Counted from the stretch's first letter, positions 17,319 to 26,085 are shown. The stretch: DNA of 33,856 nucleotides from an uncultured Ruminococcus sp. (GCA_902765855.1 CACXBF010000023.1:1-33856), one strand, 5' to 3'. Translations and numbers: made by a program. The notes: a model not told the origin generated them from the letters alone.

Positions 17319-17552
17319 ATGGAAAAGAAAATTTTAGAAATTCTTAGCGAAGTTAAGCCAGGTGTAGATTTTGAGGGAAGAACAGACCTTATTGACGCAG
17401 GTGTTCTTGCATCATTTGATATTATTTCTCTTGTATCAGAATTGAACGACGAATTTGATGTAGAAATTTCAGTTGTAGACCTTGTTCCTGAAAACTTTAA
17501 TTCAGTAGAAGCTATGGCAAAGATGATTAAGCGTCTTGAGGACGAGGACTAA
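17319..17552 (+). CDS. dltC: D-alanyl carrier protein
   Basis: A 77-residue acyl-carrier-like protein that holds D-alanine on 4'-phosphopantetheine. Helix 2 begins at Ser32 in GVLASFDIISLV, the expected attachment site. The residue before this Ser is Ala31, where carriers usually have Asp (the D-S motif), a notable change. GGAGGT precedes the ATG. It lies 16 bp after dltA and its stop codon overlaps the dltB start by one base (TAATG), indicating coupled translation and a tight DltC-DltB partnership. Confidence 0.9.
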   Translation: MEKKILEILSEVKPGVDFEGRTDLIDAGVLASFDIISLVSELNDEFDVEISVVDLVPENFNSVEAMAKMIKRLEDED

Positions 17553-19129
17553 TGAATTTTAAAGAAAATATATTTCTTATTGCATTCTTGCCGATTGTCT
17601 TATTGCTCTATTATATCTTGCCTAAAAAGGCAAGATGGGGTGTACTTCTTGCCTCAAGCCTTATATTCTATATTCTTTCAAGCGGAATTTTTACATTTAT
17701 AATGCTTGGAACATCAGTGACAATCTATGTTGCTGGTTTACTTATGCAAAAGATAAATGATAACTTTAAAAAGCAGAAATCTGCAGAAGGTATCACAAAA
17801 GAAGAAAAAAAACTATTAAAGAAAAAAGCAACCAATAAAAAAAAGCTTGTTGTTCTTGCGATTGTTATAATTAACTTTGGGTTGCTTCTTACTTTAAAGT
17901 ATGGCAATTTCTTCTTAGGTATGGTAAATAGCATTTTTGGTACAGCTATTCCGCCCTTAAGCCTTATACTTCCTCTCGGAATTTCTTTCTATACCTTACA
18001 AGCAGTTAGCTATGTTATTGATGTTTATAGAGGGACCTGTAAGGCTGATAAAAATTTTGGAAGAGTTTTGCTTTTTGTATGTTTCTTTCCGCAGATAATA
18101 GAAGGTCCTATCGGAAGATATGATAAGCTTGCAGGTCAGCTTTATGAAGGACATTCTTTTGATTATGACAAATTTATGAAAGGTCTTCAACTTATGCTTT
18201 GGGGACTTATCAAAATAATGGTTATAGCAGATAGAGCAGGAATATTTGTAAGCAATGTTTTTGAGAAAATTTATGATGCAGATGGCTCAATTCTTCTTTT
18301 AGGAGTCTTGCTTTATACTATTCAGCTTTATGCGGATTTTTCGGGCTGTATGGATTTAGTAAAGGGTATAGGGCAACTATTCGGGATTGAAATGGCAGAT
18401 AACTTTAAGCGTCCGTTTTTCTCAACATCTGTTAATGAGTTTTGGAGACGCTGGCATATCACTCTCGGAGCATGGCTTCGTGATTATATCTTTTATCCAA
18501 TTTCGCTTTCTAAGTTTTTTGCAAATCTTTCTGCAAAGGCTAAAAAGAATTTTGGAGATTTTCTTGCAAAATTCCTACCATCAGCATTTGCACTTTTCTT
18601 TGTATGGTTTATAAATGGTCTTTGGCACGGAGCAGAAGTAAAATATATAGTTTATGGACTTTATTACTATGTTGTAATGATGCTTGGCTTGCTCTTTGAG
18701 CCTTTGTTTGTAAAGATAACTAATGCCTTACATATCAACAGAAAATCTAAGCCATATTTTGTATTTCAGGTAATACGCACTTTCTTACTTGTAAATCTCG
18801 GTATGCTTATATTCAGAGCAAATACACTTGCTGACGCTTGGTATGCTTTGTGTGCTATATTCAGCAAATTTAATGGCGATATTTTTGCAACAAGTATATT
18901 AAGCTATAAACTTCATATATATGATTTTATAGTTATTGCAATAGGAGCAGTTGCATTATTTATAGTTGGTGTTCTTCAAGAAAGAGGACACCATCTTAGA
19001 GATGAGATTGCCAAGAGAAATATAGTTATTCGCTGGACAATCTATTTTGCAGCTTTATTTATTTTAGTAATAGTTGGAGCATATGGAGAGGGCTATCGTG
19101 TAGCAGACTTCCTTTATGCACAGTTCTGA
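17552..19129 (+). CDS. dltB: MBOAT-family D-alanyl transferase
   Basis: Polytopic membrane acyltransferase that passes D-alanine from DltC across the membrane toward the wall polymer. The protein has 525 aa with about eleven hydrophobic segments; MBOAT landmarks are FFPQIIEGPIGRY, the region FSGCMDLVKGIGQLFGIEM, NEFWRRWHITLGAWLRDYIF and the catalytic His in NGLWHGAEVKY. Between the first helices, residues about 65-100 form a very Lys-rich cytosolic loop. AlgI-like polysaccharide acetylases share this fold, but the neighbours dltA and dltC settle the role. Confidence 0.92.
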   Translation: MNFKENIFLIAFLPIVLLLYYILPKKARWGVLLASSLIFYILSSGIFTFIMLGTSVTIYVAGLLMQKINDNFKKQKSAEGITKEEKKLLKKKATNKKKLVVLAIVIINFGLLLTLKYGNFFLGMVNSIFGTAIPPLSLILPLGISFYTLQAVSYVIDVYRGTCKADKNFGRVLLFVCFFPQIIEGPIGRYDKLAGQLYEGHSFDYDKFMKGLQLMLWGLIKIMVIADRAGIFVSNVFEKIYDADGSILLLGVLLYTIQLYADFSGCMDLVKGIGQLFGIEMADNFKRPFFSTSVNEFWRRWHITLGAWLRDYIFYPISLSKFFANLSAKAKKNFGDFLAKFLPSAFALFFVWFINGLWHGAEVKYIVYGLYYYVVMMLGLLFEPLFVKITNALHINRKSKPYFVFQVIRTFLLVNLGMLIFRANTLADAWYALCAIFSKFNGDIFATSILSYKLHIYDFIVIAIGAVALFIVGVLQERGHHLRDEIAKRNIVIRWTIYFAALFILVIVGAYGEGYRVADFLYAQF

Positions 19130-19153
19130 TGAATGTAAGAGAGGACTGATAAT

Positions 19154-20197
19154 TTGGAAAAAAGCAAAAAGCTTATCATACAGAGAATCTCCAAGGTTAT
19201 CTGTTTTTTGCTTATATTTACAGCATTTTTGGGAATAGGTTCGAAGATTTTTATTCCTAAGAAAAATTCTACTGAATATGGCAATAAAAATTACTATGGA
19301 AATTCGTATCATGGAGAACGAGCTAATTCAATAGATGTTGTAGTAGTTGGAAATAGTTCAGCATATAAAAGCTTTTCTCCGCTTGAACTTTGGAACAAAT
19401 ATGGATATACCAGTTTTGTTTGTGGTGCTCCTGCCCAGAAAATTCAAGAAGGATATTATATGCTTGAGGATTTCTTCAAAGAACAAAAACCTAAAGTCGT
19501 TATCTATGAAACTGAAGGTATATTCAATTCTTATGGCAAGAAAATAAAAAGTTCTTATAGCAAAGCTAAACAAGATTTGATATTCCTTTCAAATGAGATT
19601 GATGGTATTAATGCTACTTTAGATGTAGTGACAGCAAATATATGCCCACTTTTGAAATATCACAATCGTTGGAGCAGCTTAAAAGTAGAAGATTTTACGC
19701 TTGAACCTGATTATTCAAAGCACTATGTTTCAAAGGGATATGTGCTTACAAATAAGATTAAGCCTTATCGCGGTAATAAAAATTATATGCAGCCATCAGA
19801 CTATACAACGCCTATTCAATATACAAATCTTTGCTATCTTAATAAAATGAAAGAGCTTTGTGATAAGAATGGTGCGGAGTTTGTGCTTATGTCATCACCG
19901 CTCCCAAGGGCGTGGAATGATGAACGCCATAAGGCAGTTAAGACTTATGCCGAAAAGAATAATATAAAATATCTTGACACCAATCTTTCCATTGATGAAA
20001 TGAAAATTGATTGGTCTAAGGATAGTTGCGATAAAGGTTATCATCTTAATGTATATGGTGCAAAGAAAAATACTTCCTTTGTCGGAAAATATCTTACTGA
20101 TAACTTTAAACTTACTGACCATAGGGGAGATAAAGCATTTTCTCAATGGAATAAAGATTATAAGAGTTATTCAAAGAAAATCAAAAAACTTAAATAA
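19154..20197 (+). CDS. DltD-like SGNH-fold membrane-anchored protein
   Basis: The last gene of the operon occupies the position of dltD and has a similar layout: one N-terminal membrane anchor (about residues 14-33) and an extracytoplasmic domain. VVVGNSSAYKSFSP (Ser68/Ser69) and the late DKGYHLNVYGA resemble the Ser block and the Asp/His block of SGNH hydrolases, as in DltD and AlgJ/AlgX-like proteins. At 347 aa it is shorter than typical DltD, and I do not recognise it as a close orthologue. It probably completes transfer of D-alanine onto the polymer outside the cell. TTG at 19154 is the start, with GAGAGGAC upstream. Confidence 0.75.
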   Translation: MEKSKKLIIQRISKVICFLLIFTAFLGIGSKIFIPKKNSTEYGNKNYYGNSYHGERANSIDVVVVGNSSAYKSFSPLELWNKYGYTSFVCGAPAQKIQEGYYMLEDFFKEQKPKVVIYETEGIFNSYGKKIKSSYSKAKQDLIFLSNEIDGINATLDVVTANICPLLKYHNRWSSLKVEDFTLEPDYSKHYVSKGYVLTNKIKPYRGNKNYMQPSDYTTPIQYTNLCYLNKMKELCDKNGAEFVLMSSPLPRAWNDERHKAVKTYAEKNNIKYLDTNLSIDEMKIDWSKDSCDKGYHLNVYGAKKNTSFVGKYLTDNFKLTDHRGDKAFSQWNKDYKSYSKKIKKLK

Positions 20198-20210
20198 TAA
20201 AAGAATATAA

Positions 20211-20255
20211 AAAAATCCTCTCTGACTTAATATTTAGAGTCCGAGAGGATTTTTT
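20211..20255. terminator. Bidirectional terminator between dlt operon and copA
   Basis: AAAAATCCTCTC (20211-20222) pairs with GAGAGGATTTTTT (20243-20255), extended inward by GACT/AGTC after one mismatch. It separates the convergent dltD-like gene and copA and has T-runs on both strands. Confidence 0.85.
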
Positions 20256-20269
20256 GTTTTGTAATAAAA

Positions 20270-20473
20270 TTAATCTATGACTTTATAGCCTTGAGCTTCA
20301 ATAGTGCTTTTTAAAACTTCATCAGAAATATCTGCATTAAGTTTTACTATTGCTGTACCGCTTTTGTGACTTACGGTTGCTTCGTCAATTTCAGGAAGAG
20401 CTTCAAGGCACTTTTTTACAGTAGCTTCACAATGAGGACACATCATACCTTCGATTTTAATAGTTTTTTCCAT
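20270..20473 (-). CDS. copZ: Possible separate CopZ copper chaperone from an internal start in copA
   Basis: In frame within copA, ATG at 20473 is preceded at 8 bases by AAGGAGA (20488-20482), a ribosome binding site as strong as those of real starts here. Initiation would give a free 67-residue CopZ with the metal motif GMMCPHC at residues 10-15 and the usual beta-alpha fold length. Both the fused and the free form could be made from the same mRNA. That the internal start is used is inference. Confidence 0.5.
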   Translation of the reverse strand: MEKTIKIEGMMCPHCEATVKKCLEALPEIDEATVSHKSGTAIVKLNADISDEVLKSTIEAQGYKVID

Positions 20474-22771
20474 AGTTTTAATCTCCTTTTTATTTTTTGT
20501 TTTTCGTTTTTTATCGTGCTTAGGATTTTTAATGTTTAGAAAATTGAGTCTTAATGCGTTAGTAACAACGCAAACGCTTGAAAGGCTCATTGCTGCGGCT
20601 CCGAACATAGGATTCATTTCCCAACCAAGCAGGGAAATCCATGCTCCGGCAGCAAGTGGAATACCGATAACATTATATATAAATGCCCAAAAAAGATTTT
20701 CGTGAATATTTCTGAGCGTTGCACGACTAAGTCTTATTGCGGCGGAAACATCTGTGAGCTTGCTATTCATAAGAACAATATCTGCGGCATCAATCGCTAT
20801 ATCTGTTCCTGCACCGATTGCAATTCCAACATCTGCACGAGTTAGTGCTGGAGCATCATTTATTCCATCGCCAACCATAGCTACGCTGCCACGAGTTTTT
20901 AGCTTGCAAATAGTTTCTTCTTTTCCGTCAGGAAGAACACCTGCTATAACCTCGTCAACACCTGCTTGTTTTCCGATTGCATTTGCGGTTCGTTCGTTAT
21001 CACCTGTGAGCATAACTACACGGATTCCCATATTTTGAAGTTCTTTGATTGCTCTTGGACTATCTTCTTTGATGACATCAGCAACGGCTACTATGCCGAT
21101 AAGCTTTTCGGAGCTTGCGAAGAATAGGGGAGTTTTACCCTCGTTTGCGAGTTTTTCTGCCTTTGAAATAATATCATCTGAAAGGCTAAGCTTACTTGTG
21201 ATAAAGCTCATACTTCCTGCAAATATTTCTTCATTATTAAGTTTTGCAGAAAGGCCATTACCAATAAGTGCTTTAAAATCAGTAACTTCATCAGCAATAA
21301 TATTCATTTCTTTTGCCTTTATAATAATTGCTTTGGCGAGTGGGTGTTCACTCTTACTTTCAAAAGAAACGGCAAGCTTCATAAGCTCTGCTTCACCTGT
21401 TCCGTTAGGAATAATATCAGTTACACGAGGTTCTCCGCTTGTAATTGTTCCGGTTTTATCAAGTGCAATAATTTCAGTTTTGCCCGTTTGTTCAAGAGAA
21501 ACTGCTGTCTTAAACAATATTCCGTTTCTTGCACCAATTCCATTACCAACCATAATTGCGACAGGTGTCGCTAAACCCAATGCACAAGGACAGCTTATTA
21601 CAAGAACAGATATTCCTCTTGCAAGAGCAAAGCCAACAGTTTGTCCGCATAACAGCCAAATTGCAATAGTTATGATTGCAATAGTGATAACGACAGGAAC
21701 AAATATTCCTGAAACCTTGTCTGCAACCTTTGCGATAGGTGCTTTAGTTGCCGCAGCATCACTTACCATTTTTATGATTTGCGAAAGTGTGGTATCTTCG
21801 CCAACTCTTGTAGCTTCACATTTTATAAATCCTGATTGATTAACTGTAGCTGCGGACACCGTATCTCCAATAGTTTTATCAACGGGTATACTTTCGCCTG
21901 TAAGAGCAGATTCATTTACAGCACTGTTGCCATCAATTATTATACCATCTACGGGGATATTTTCTCCTGGTCTTACTACAAAAATATCACCCTTGTGAAC
22001 CGATTCAATAGATACAGTTTGTTCAACATTATCACGAATAATATTAGCTGTTTTAGGCGAAAGCTTCATAAGACTTTTAAGCGCGTCTGTAGTTTTTCCT
22101 TTTGAGCGAGCTTCAAGCATTTTACCAACAGTAATGAGTGTAAGAATCATAGCAGCCGATTCAAAATAGAATTCGTGCATATATCCCATAACTGCGGCAG
22201 AATCGCCTCTGAGTTGTGCATCAGTCATTGCAAAAAGTGCATAACAGCTATACACAAAGGCTGCACCTGAACCAAGTGCCACAAGAGTATCCATATTTGG
22301 CGAACCTTTAAGTAGACTTTTAAAGCCGCTTATAAAGAATTTTTGATTTATGACCATAATTGCTACTGTTAATAATAATTCAATAAGCCCCATAGCTATA
22401 TGATTATCTGAAATAAATGATGGTAATGGCCAATTCCACATCATATGCCCCATAGAAATATACATCAGAATCACAAGAAAGATTAAAGAGGCTATTAATC
22501 TTCTTTTTAGTTTAGGTGTTTCATGGTCTTCGAGTGCATCTTCATCAGATTGTAAAGAGCTTTTAGTGTCTGAACCTTTTTCAGAGGCGTCATAGCCTGC
22601 TGCACGAACCGCCGAAATTATTTCTTCAGAAGATGCAGTTCCGTCGACGCCCATAGAATTTGTCAATAGGCTTACCGAGCATGAAGTTACGCCGGCAACC
22701 TTATTGACAGCCTTTTCAACTCTTGTACTGCAAGCAGCACAGCTCATACCTGTAACATTAAATTGTTTCAT
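20270..22771 (-). CDS. copA: Cu(+)-exporting P1B-1 ATPase with fused C-terminal CopZ domain
   Basis: Pumps Cu(+) out of the cytosol. An N-terminal metal-binding domain has GMSCAAC (Cys11, Cys14); eight membrane helices follow, with TGES in the actuator domain, CPC at 394-396 in helix 6, the phosphorylated Asp438 in DKTGTIT, and [12 protein letters not shown]. Helix 7 has YN and helix 8 [11 protein letters not shown], the P1B-1 signature for Cu(+). After a Lys-rich linker (about 745-766) a second metal-binding domain starts at Met767 with GMMCPHC (Cys778, Cys781), so the gene is an ATPase-chaperone fusion of 833 aa. The ATG follows AGGAGGT, 8 bp after csoR. Confidence 0.95.
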   Translation of the reverse strand: MKQFNVTGMSCAACSTRVEKAVNKVAGVTSCSVSLLTNSMGVDGTASSEEIISAVRAAGYDASEKGSDTKSSLQSDEDALEDHETPKLKRRLIASLIFLVILMYISMGHMMWNWPLPSFISDNHIAMGLIELLLTVAIMVINQKFFISGFKSLLKGSPNMDTLVALGSGAAFVYSCYALFAMTDAQLRGDSAAVMGYMHEFYFESAAMILTLITVGKMLEARSKGKTTDALKSLMKLSPKTANIIRDNVEQTVSIESVHKGDIFVVRPGENIPVDGIIIDGNSAVNESALTGESIPVDKTIGDTVSAATVNQSGFIKCEATRVGEDTTLSQIIKMVSDAAATKAPIAKVADKVSGIFVPVVITIAIITIAIWLLCGQTVGFALARGISVLVISCPCALGLATPVAIMVGNGIGARNGILFKTAVSLEQTGKTEIIALDKTGTITSGEPRVTDIIPNGTGEAELMKLAVSFESKSEHPLAKAIIIKAKEMNIIADEVTDFKALIGNGLSAKLNNEEIFAGSMSFITSKLSLSDDIISKAEKLANEGKTPLFFASSEKLIGIVAVADVIKEDSPRAIKELQNMGIRVVMLTGDNERTANAIGKQAGVDEVIAGVLPDGKEETICKLKTRGSVAMVGDGINDAPALTRADVGIAIGAGTDIAIDAADIVLMNSKLTDVSAAIRLSRATLRNIHENLFWAFIYNVIGIPLAAGAWISLLGWEMNPMFGAAAMSLSSVCVVTNALRLNFLNIKNPKHDKKRKTKNKKEIKTMEKTIKIEGMMCPHCEATVKKCLEALPEIDEATVSHKSGTAIVKLNADISDEVLKSTIEAQGYKVID

Positions 22772-22779
22772 AGTACCTC

Positions 22780-23091
22780 CTACTTCATCAACTTTTGGAG
22801 AACCGCAACAAGCTCATCTATAGTTTCATTCTTACCATCACGAATATCCTGAGCAACACAGGTTTTTATGTGATTAGCAAGAAGTTCCTTATTAAATGAG
22901 TTGAGTGCAGCATTTGCGGCGGCTACCTGAATCAGAATATCGGTGCAATAGGCATTTTTTTCAAGCATACCCTTTATGCCACGAATCTGACCTTCGATAC
23001 GGTTCAACCTGTTGATGAGTGCCTTATATTCTTCGTCCGTTCTCTGCTTTGTTTTATGGCAGTATGGACATTCTTTAATTTCATTTTCCAT
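22780..23091 (-). CDS. csoR: Copper-sensing repressor, CsoR family
   Basis: All-helical tetrameric repressor of the CsoR/RcnR/FrmR family that releases DNA on binding Cu(+). The Cu ligands of the family are present as Cys49 (AYCTDIL), His74 and Cys78 (ANHIKTC). An extra N-terminal Cys8-x2-Cys11 pair precedes the fold. 103 aa is normal. AGGTGA precedes the ATG. It is first in the csoR-copA operon and its presumed operators lie in its own promoter, giving autoregulation. Confidence 0.92.
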   Translation of the reverse strand: MENEIKECPYCHKTKQRTDEEYKALINRLNRIEGQIRGIKGMLEKNAYCTDILIQVAAANAALNSFNKELLANHIKTCVAQDIRDGKNETIDELVAVLQKLMK

Positions 23092-23113
23092 TATATCACC
23101 TCATTTTTTATTA

Positions 23114-23128
23114 TACCCTATAAGGGTA
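23114..23128. promoter_or_regulatory. Second CsoR operator downstream of the start site
   Basis: TACCCT-ATA-AGGGTA, again a perfect palindrome (flanked by A and T to give 17 bp), 34 bp centre to centre from the first and near +14 of the predicted transcript. Confidence 0.8.
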
Positions 23129-23141
23129 TCTTATATTTGAG

Positions 23142-23170
23142 ATTATATACCCTTATAGGGTATTTGTCAA
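23142..23170 (-). promoter_or_regulatory. Consensus promoter of csoR-copA
   Basis: On the - strand TTGACA (23170-23165), exactly 17 bp, TATAAT (23147-23142): a perfect sigma-A promoter, the kind expected when expression is held down by a repressor. The spacer is almost fully occupied by the palindrome at 23148-23162. Confidence 0.9.
23148..23162. promoter_or_regulatory. CsoR operator within the promoter spacer
   Basis: TACCCT-TAT-AGGGTA, a perfect palindrome lying between the -35 and -10 boxes. It matches the TACCC...GGGTA style known for CsoR sites. Confidence 0.85.
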
Positions 23171-23263
23171 TATAAAATTGCTTATTGTAAATATTATACT
23201 ATGCTTAAAATTAAAATATAGAGAACTTTTATAAAAATTTTTTTAAAAAGTATAATAAAATTA

Positions 23264-23297
23264 TGGGTGTGTAAACCCAAAACGGTTTACACACCCA
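23264..23297. terminator. 14-bp perfect hairpin downstream of the surface protein gene
   Basis: TGGGTGTGTAAACC (23264-23277) pairs with GGTTTACACACCCA (23284-23297), loop CAAAAC. It lies 58 bp after the stop of the surface protein gene on the - strand. The tail is A/T-rich but not a clean T-run, so terminator is likely but another role is possible. Confidence 0.6.
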
Positions 23298-23354
23298 ATT
23301 TATAATTTTAGTTTATGATATTTTTAACTTGGTATAAATTTAGAGAAATATTTA

Positions 23355-25406
23355 TTATTTGTATTTTTTAGCTTTTTGGCTGACTGTAATTATTGCTATG
23401 ACAGAAAATATAGATATACAAATCCATATTTTCCAAATATTTGAATCTCCTGTTTGTGGAGCGTCAATGTTTGTATCCGTTGAAGAGCTTGGTTTCTCGT
23501 CAGATACAGAATTATCAGGTTCTGATGGCGTACTTTTAGAGGCAACTGTAAAGCTAAAGCTGTTTATTGCATTGCTGGATTCCACTGCAAGTGTATGCGT
23601 ACCGCTTTCTAAAGTGAGCAAAAACTCCTTGCTCAGTGTTATTTGTGTTTTATCCTCCGAAACGCTGTATTTATCTTTATCAATGACATTGCCGTCAGCA
23701 CTTACGGAAATTACATTTCCTGCATTTTCAGATATTGGAAAATGTAAATCCTGCATATCTCCTGACCATACAATAGTTTCATTACAATTAGTATAAGTTT
23801 CTTCCTTTACTGATTTATTATTTGGAGGAATTTCGCCCACACTTTTAACGCCTATACCAACACAGTTATCGTCTTTTTTAGGGTCTGCGTGACTGTTGTG
23901 ATAGTAACAAAGATGTATTTTACTTGGAGACGGCAACTTGTCGCCTTGGATTTTTGAATTTTCAATTCCGTAGCAATAAACCTGATCTGCCTTAAAGAAA
24001 TAAGGTTCATAAGTCAAAGGATAGCTCTTGCCTGTTACTTCGGATTTCTGTGCGTCAATAACGAATCTGCAATCCTGATTAACCTTTGACGGCAAATTGA
24101 AATTACCCTCGTCTTTGGAGAAGAATATATCATACAAGCTCTTTTTACCGCCATAATCTTTTAAAATCATATTCAACTGGTCATAATTTGCCAATAAGGT
24201 GTCCCCACCCTCATATCTTATAAATGGCTTCCAAAAGTTGAATCTTGTAGTTGGCACATAACAGTCAGAGTAATTTTTTACCAGTTTAATACCTTTCGCT
24301 CTCTTAATGTATTTATTGTCTCCGACTCCTGCATTTTTGTTTTCCTGGGGAATACCTTGAGTATTTGGAGTCGTGTAAAGAAGTATTTCATGTCCGGGAG
24401 TCCAATAATATCTTTCACTTTCGTCACGCACAACAACTTTTCGGTCGACAAGCTTCTGAATTTTTTTAATATCCTCATTAACCTGTTTAAGCTTGTTTGA
24501 AACATATCCGGAATGTTTTTGTTCTGATTCCGAATGCGTACTGTTCCATTTTTCAATATTATAAATACGTGCCTGGAGAGAACGTTTTTCAATAGTGGCA
24601 GTAATGGTATAAGTTAATAACGCATCATTCTGGAATGTAATCCATTCACTATAAGCCTGATGTTCCCAATGATACTTTCTTCTTAAAGACTGATACTTAA
24701 CCTCAAACAAATCATCAGATTTAGTTACACCATCTTCATAGGTAACTTCTAATTCTATAGTCAGTATGTTTTTCAGTGAATTATAATACTTATCAAAGTT
24801 GGAATCAATTTTTCCCATGTCATCATCATAGATTCCCAGTTCTTTTGTAAGCGCGTCAATTCTCAAAGCCTGAGCCTTTTCAGATGAATAGCTTTTATTT
24901 TCATCAATTTCTCTGAGAGAATTAAAAATAATATAAGGTGACATACTGTCTTTTATTTTGTTGTAATCATTTATAATGCCGTTTAATTGAGTACAGGTAA
25001 TTTGTCTTGAAAGACTTTGAATTTCATTGTGCAGTTTATCCTGTCCTTCCATAAGCTTATCAATCTTTTCCATCAACTTTTCATCATCACTTTTTATATT
25101 AAGTGCCTCTGCCATAAACTTTTTAGCTCCCCAGTCAACAGCCTTTTTCAAAATTTCTTCCGGTTTAGCAAAAGTTTCAATCAAAGTAAGTATTCCGTTA
25201 ACAGCATCCTGGTCTGTAAGTGCGTCAATAACGCTTCCTCCGTTTGAAGCTGATTCAGATATATTGCTTGAGGAAGAGTCCAATACTGCTTTTTCCGTAT
25301 AATTTCCGCTTTCGGCGGAAGCAACTATACACGGTGATACCAAAAGTTGAAGCGACAATGCTGAGGATAAAAGTGCTGTGAACAATTTTTTAGACTTTGA
25401 TAGCAT
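23355..25406 (-). CDS. Secreted cell-wall-anchored surface protein of unknown function
   Basis: From the ATG at 25406 (AAAGGTGG 8 bases upstream; the GTG at 25418 overlaps that site) the protein has 683 aa. Residues 1-31 are a signal peptide ending VASA. Residues about 60-330 are mostly helical and charged with coiled-coil patterns (DDEKLMEKIDKLMEGQDKL), then a 200-residue region with many Tyr/Trp and no motif I know. About 540-625 looks like a beta-sandwich similar to X2-type modules (ISVSADGNVI, KTQITLSKEFL, GTHTLAVES). A Ser/Pro-rich linker leads to DAPQTGD, a hydrophobic helix and a Lys-rich tail: a sortase signal with Ala instead of Leu at its first position. The long helical head recalls alpha-helical pore-forming or adhesin proteins, but that is only a guess. 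Confidence 0.8.
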   Translation of the reverse strand: MLSKSKKLFTALLSSALSLQLLVSPCIVASAESGNYTEKAVLDSSSSNISESASNGGSVIDALTDQDAVNGILTLIETFAKPEEILKKAVDWGAKKFMAEALNIKSDDEKLMEKIDKLMEGQDKLHNEIQSLSRQITCTQLNGIINDYNKIKDSMSPYIIFNSLREIDENKSYSSEKAQALRIDALTKELGIYDDDMGKIDSNFDKYYNSLKNILTIELEVTYEDGVTKSDDLFEVKYQSLRRKYHWEHQAYSEWITFQNDALLTYTITATIEKRSLQARIYNIEKWNSTHSESEQKHSGYVSNKLKQVNEDIKKIQKLVDRKVVVRDESERYYWTPGHEILLYTTPNTQGIPQENKNAGVGDNKYIKRAKGIKLVKNYSDCYVPTTRFNFWKPFIRYEGGDTLLANYDQLNMILKDYGGKKSLYDIFFSKDEGNFNLPSKVNQDCRFVIDAQKSEVTGKSYPLTYEPYFFKADQVYCYGIENSKIQGDKLPSPSKIHLCYYHNSHADPKKDDNCVGIGVKSVGEIPPNNKSVKEETYTNCNETIVWSGDMQDLHFPISENAGNVISVSADGNVIDKDKYSVSEDKTQITLSKEFLLTLESGTHTLAVESSNAINSFSFTVASKSTPSEPDNSVSDEKPSSSTDTNIDAPQTGDSNIWKIWICISIFSVIAIITVSQKAKKYK

Positions 25407-25442
25407 AAGATTTACCACCTTTCGATAATTATTGTTAAATAG

Positions 25443-25471
25443 ATTATAATAAAAAAATATTGTAAAGTCAA
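25443..25471 (-). promoter_or_regulatory. Promoter of the surface protein gene
   Basis: On the - strand TTGACT (25471-25466), 17-bp spacer, TATAAT (25448-25443), 37 bp before the start codon. Confidence 0.75.
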
Positions 25472-25646
25472 TAAAAAATAGTGAAAATGATTTATTATAA
25501 TGCGTAAATGGGTTATTATAATATATTTTTAATGTGTGTTAATTGATTTGAATTTAAAGGTCACATTAATATTTATATGCAATTTAAAGAATAAATTATA
25601 AAAATTTGATATTACTAAAGTCTTATTCAACAAATAAATTTTTTTA
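25472..25646. other. Very A/T-rich divergent intergenic region with a direct repeat
   Basis: No gene seen. TTATTATAAT occurs twice, at 25492-25501 and 25513-25522, 21 bp apart (two helical turns), upstream of the surface protein promoter. Confidence 0.4.
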
Positions 25647-25675
25647 TTGACTTTATAATAGAAACAAATTACAAT
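25647..25675 (+). promoter_or_regulatory. Promoter of the second csoR-like gene
   Basis: TTGACT (25647-25652), 17-bp spacer, TACAAT (25670-25675). No TACC...GGTA palindrome is present here, so this regulator does not appear to control itself through that site. Confidence 0.65.
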
Positions 25676-25708
25676 TTATATAGTTAATAAATTATTTGAG
25701 GTGTTTTT

Positions 25709-25984
25709 ATGAAACAATGTATGGATTCAGAAAACTTACATAGAAGGTTAAAAAAAATAATTGGTCAGTTGCAAGCTATTGATAGGATGATTGATGAAGA
25801 TGTTCCTTGCGAAGATATTCTTGCTCAAATGAATGCTGCTAAATCTGCTATTCATAAATGTGGTCAAGTAGTATTAGAGGGACATATAAAGCATTGTGTG
25901 AAAGATGGCATTGAACACGGAGATGCGGAAAAGACCATAGAGGATTTTACAAAAGCAGTTGAACGCTTTGCAAATATGGGTTAA
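25709..25984 (+). CDS. CsoR/RcnR/FrmR-family metal-responsive repressor
   Basis: A 91-residue all-helical regulator. The family fingerprint is Cys34 (VPCEDIL), His59 and Cys63 (EGHIKHC), the Cys-His-Cys set of copper-type CsoR proteins; additional Cys4, His11 and Cys51 are seen. GAGGTG precedes the ATG at 25709. A strong terminator follows, so it is transcribed alone, but it is directly upstream of a P1B ATPase gene whose promoter carries CsoR-type palindromes, making that ATPase its likely target. It differs clearly from the first CsoR and may sense another metal or a different copper level. Confidence 0.85.
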   Translation: MKQCMDSENLHRRLKKIIGQLQAIDRMIDEDVPCEDILAQMNAAKSAIHKCGQVVLEGHIKHCVKDGIEHGDAEKTIEDFTKAVERFANMG

Positions 25985-26010
25985 ACGAATTAACATCTTA
26001 ATTTTATGAA

Positions 26011-26043
26011 AAACAGTTGCAAAAAATGCAACTGTTTCTTTTT
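26011..26043 (+). terminator. Terminator of the second csoR-like gene
   Basis: AAACAGTTGCA (26011-26021) and TGCAACTGTTT (26027-26037) form a perfect stem with loop AAAAA, followed by CTTTTT. Confidence 0.9.
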
Positions 26044-26049
26044 CATCTC

Positions 26050-26079
26050 TTGAAAAACCTATACCCATATAGGTATAAT
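26050..26079 (+). promoter_or_regulatory. Promoter of the second P-type ATPase gene
   Basis: TTGAAA (26050-26055), 18-bp spacer, TATAAT (26074-26079). The first operator palindrome runs through the spacer into the -10 box. Confidence 0.7.
26060..26077. promoter_or_regulatory. CsoR-type operator A
   Basis: TATACC-CATATA-GGTATA, an inverted repeat with 6-bp arms overlapping the -10 box. Confidence 0.75.
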
Positions 26080-26085
26080 ATACTC

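Noticed and set aside
21045-21839. Long open frame of 264 codons on the + strand
   Set aside because: It is antisense to copA, has no ribosome binding site and a low-complexity Ser/Ile/Ala-rich translation typical of the shadow of a coding strand.
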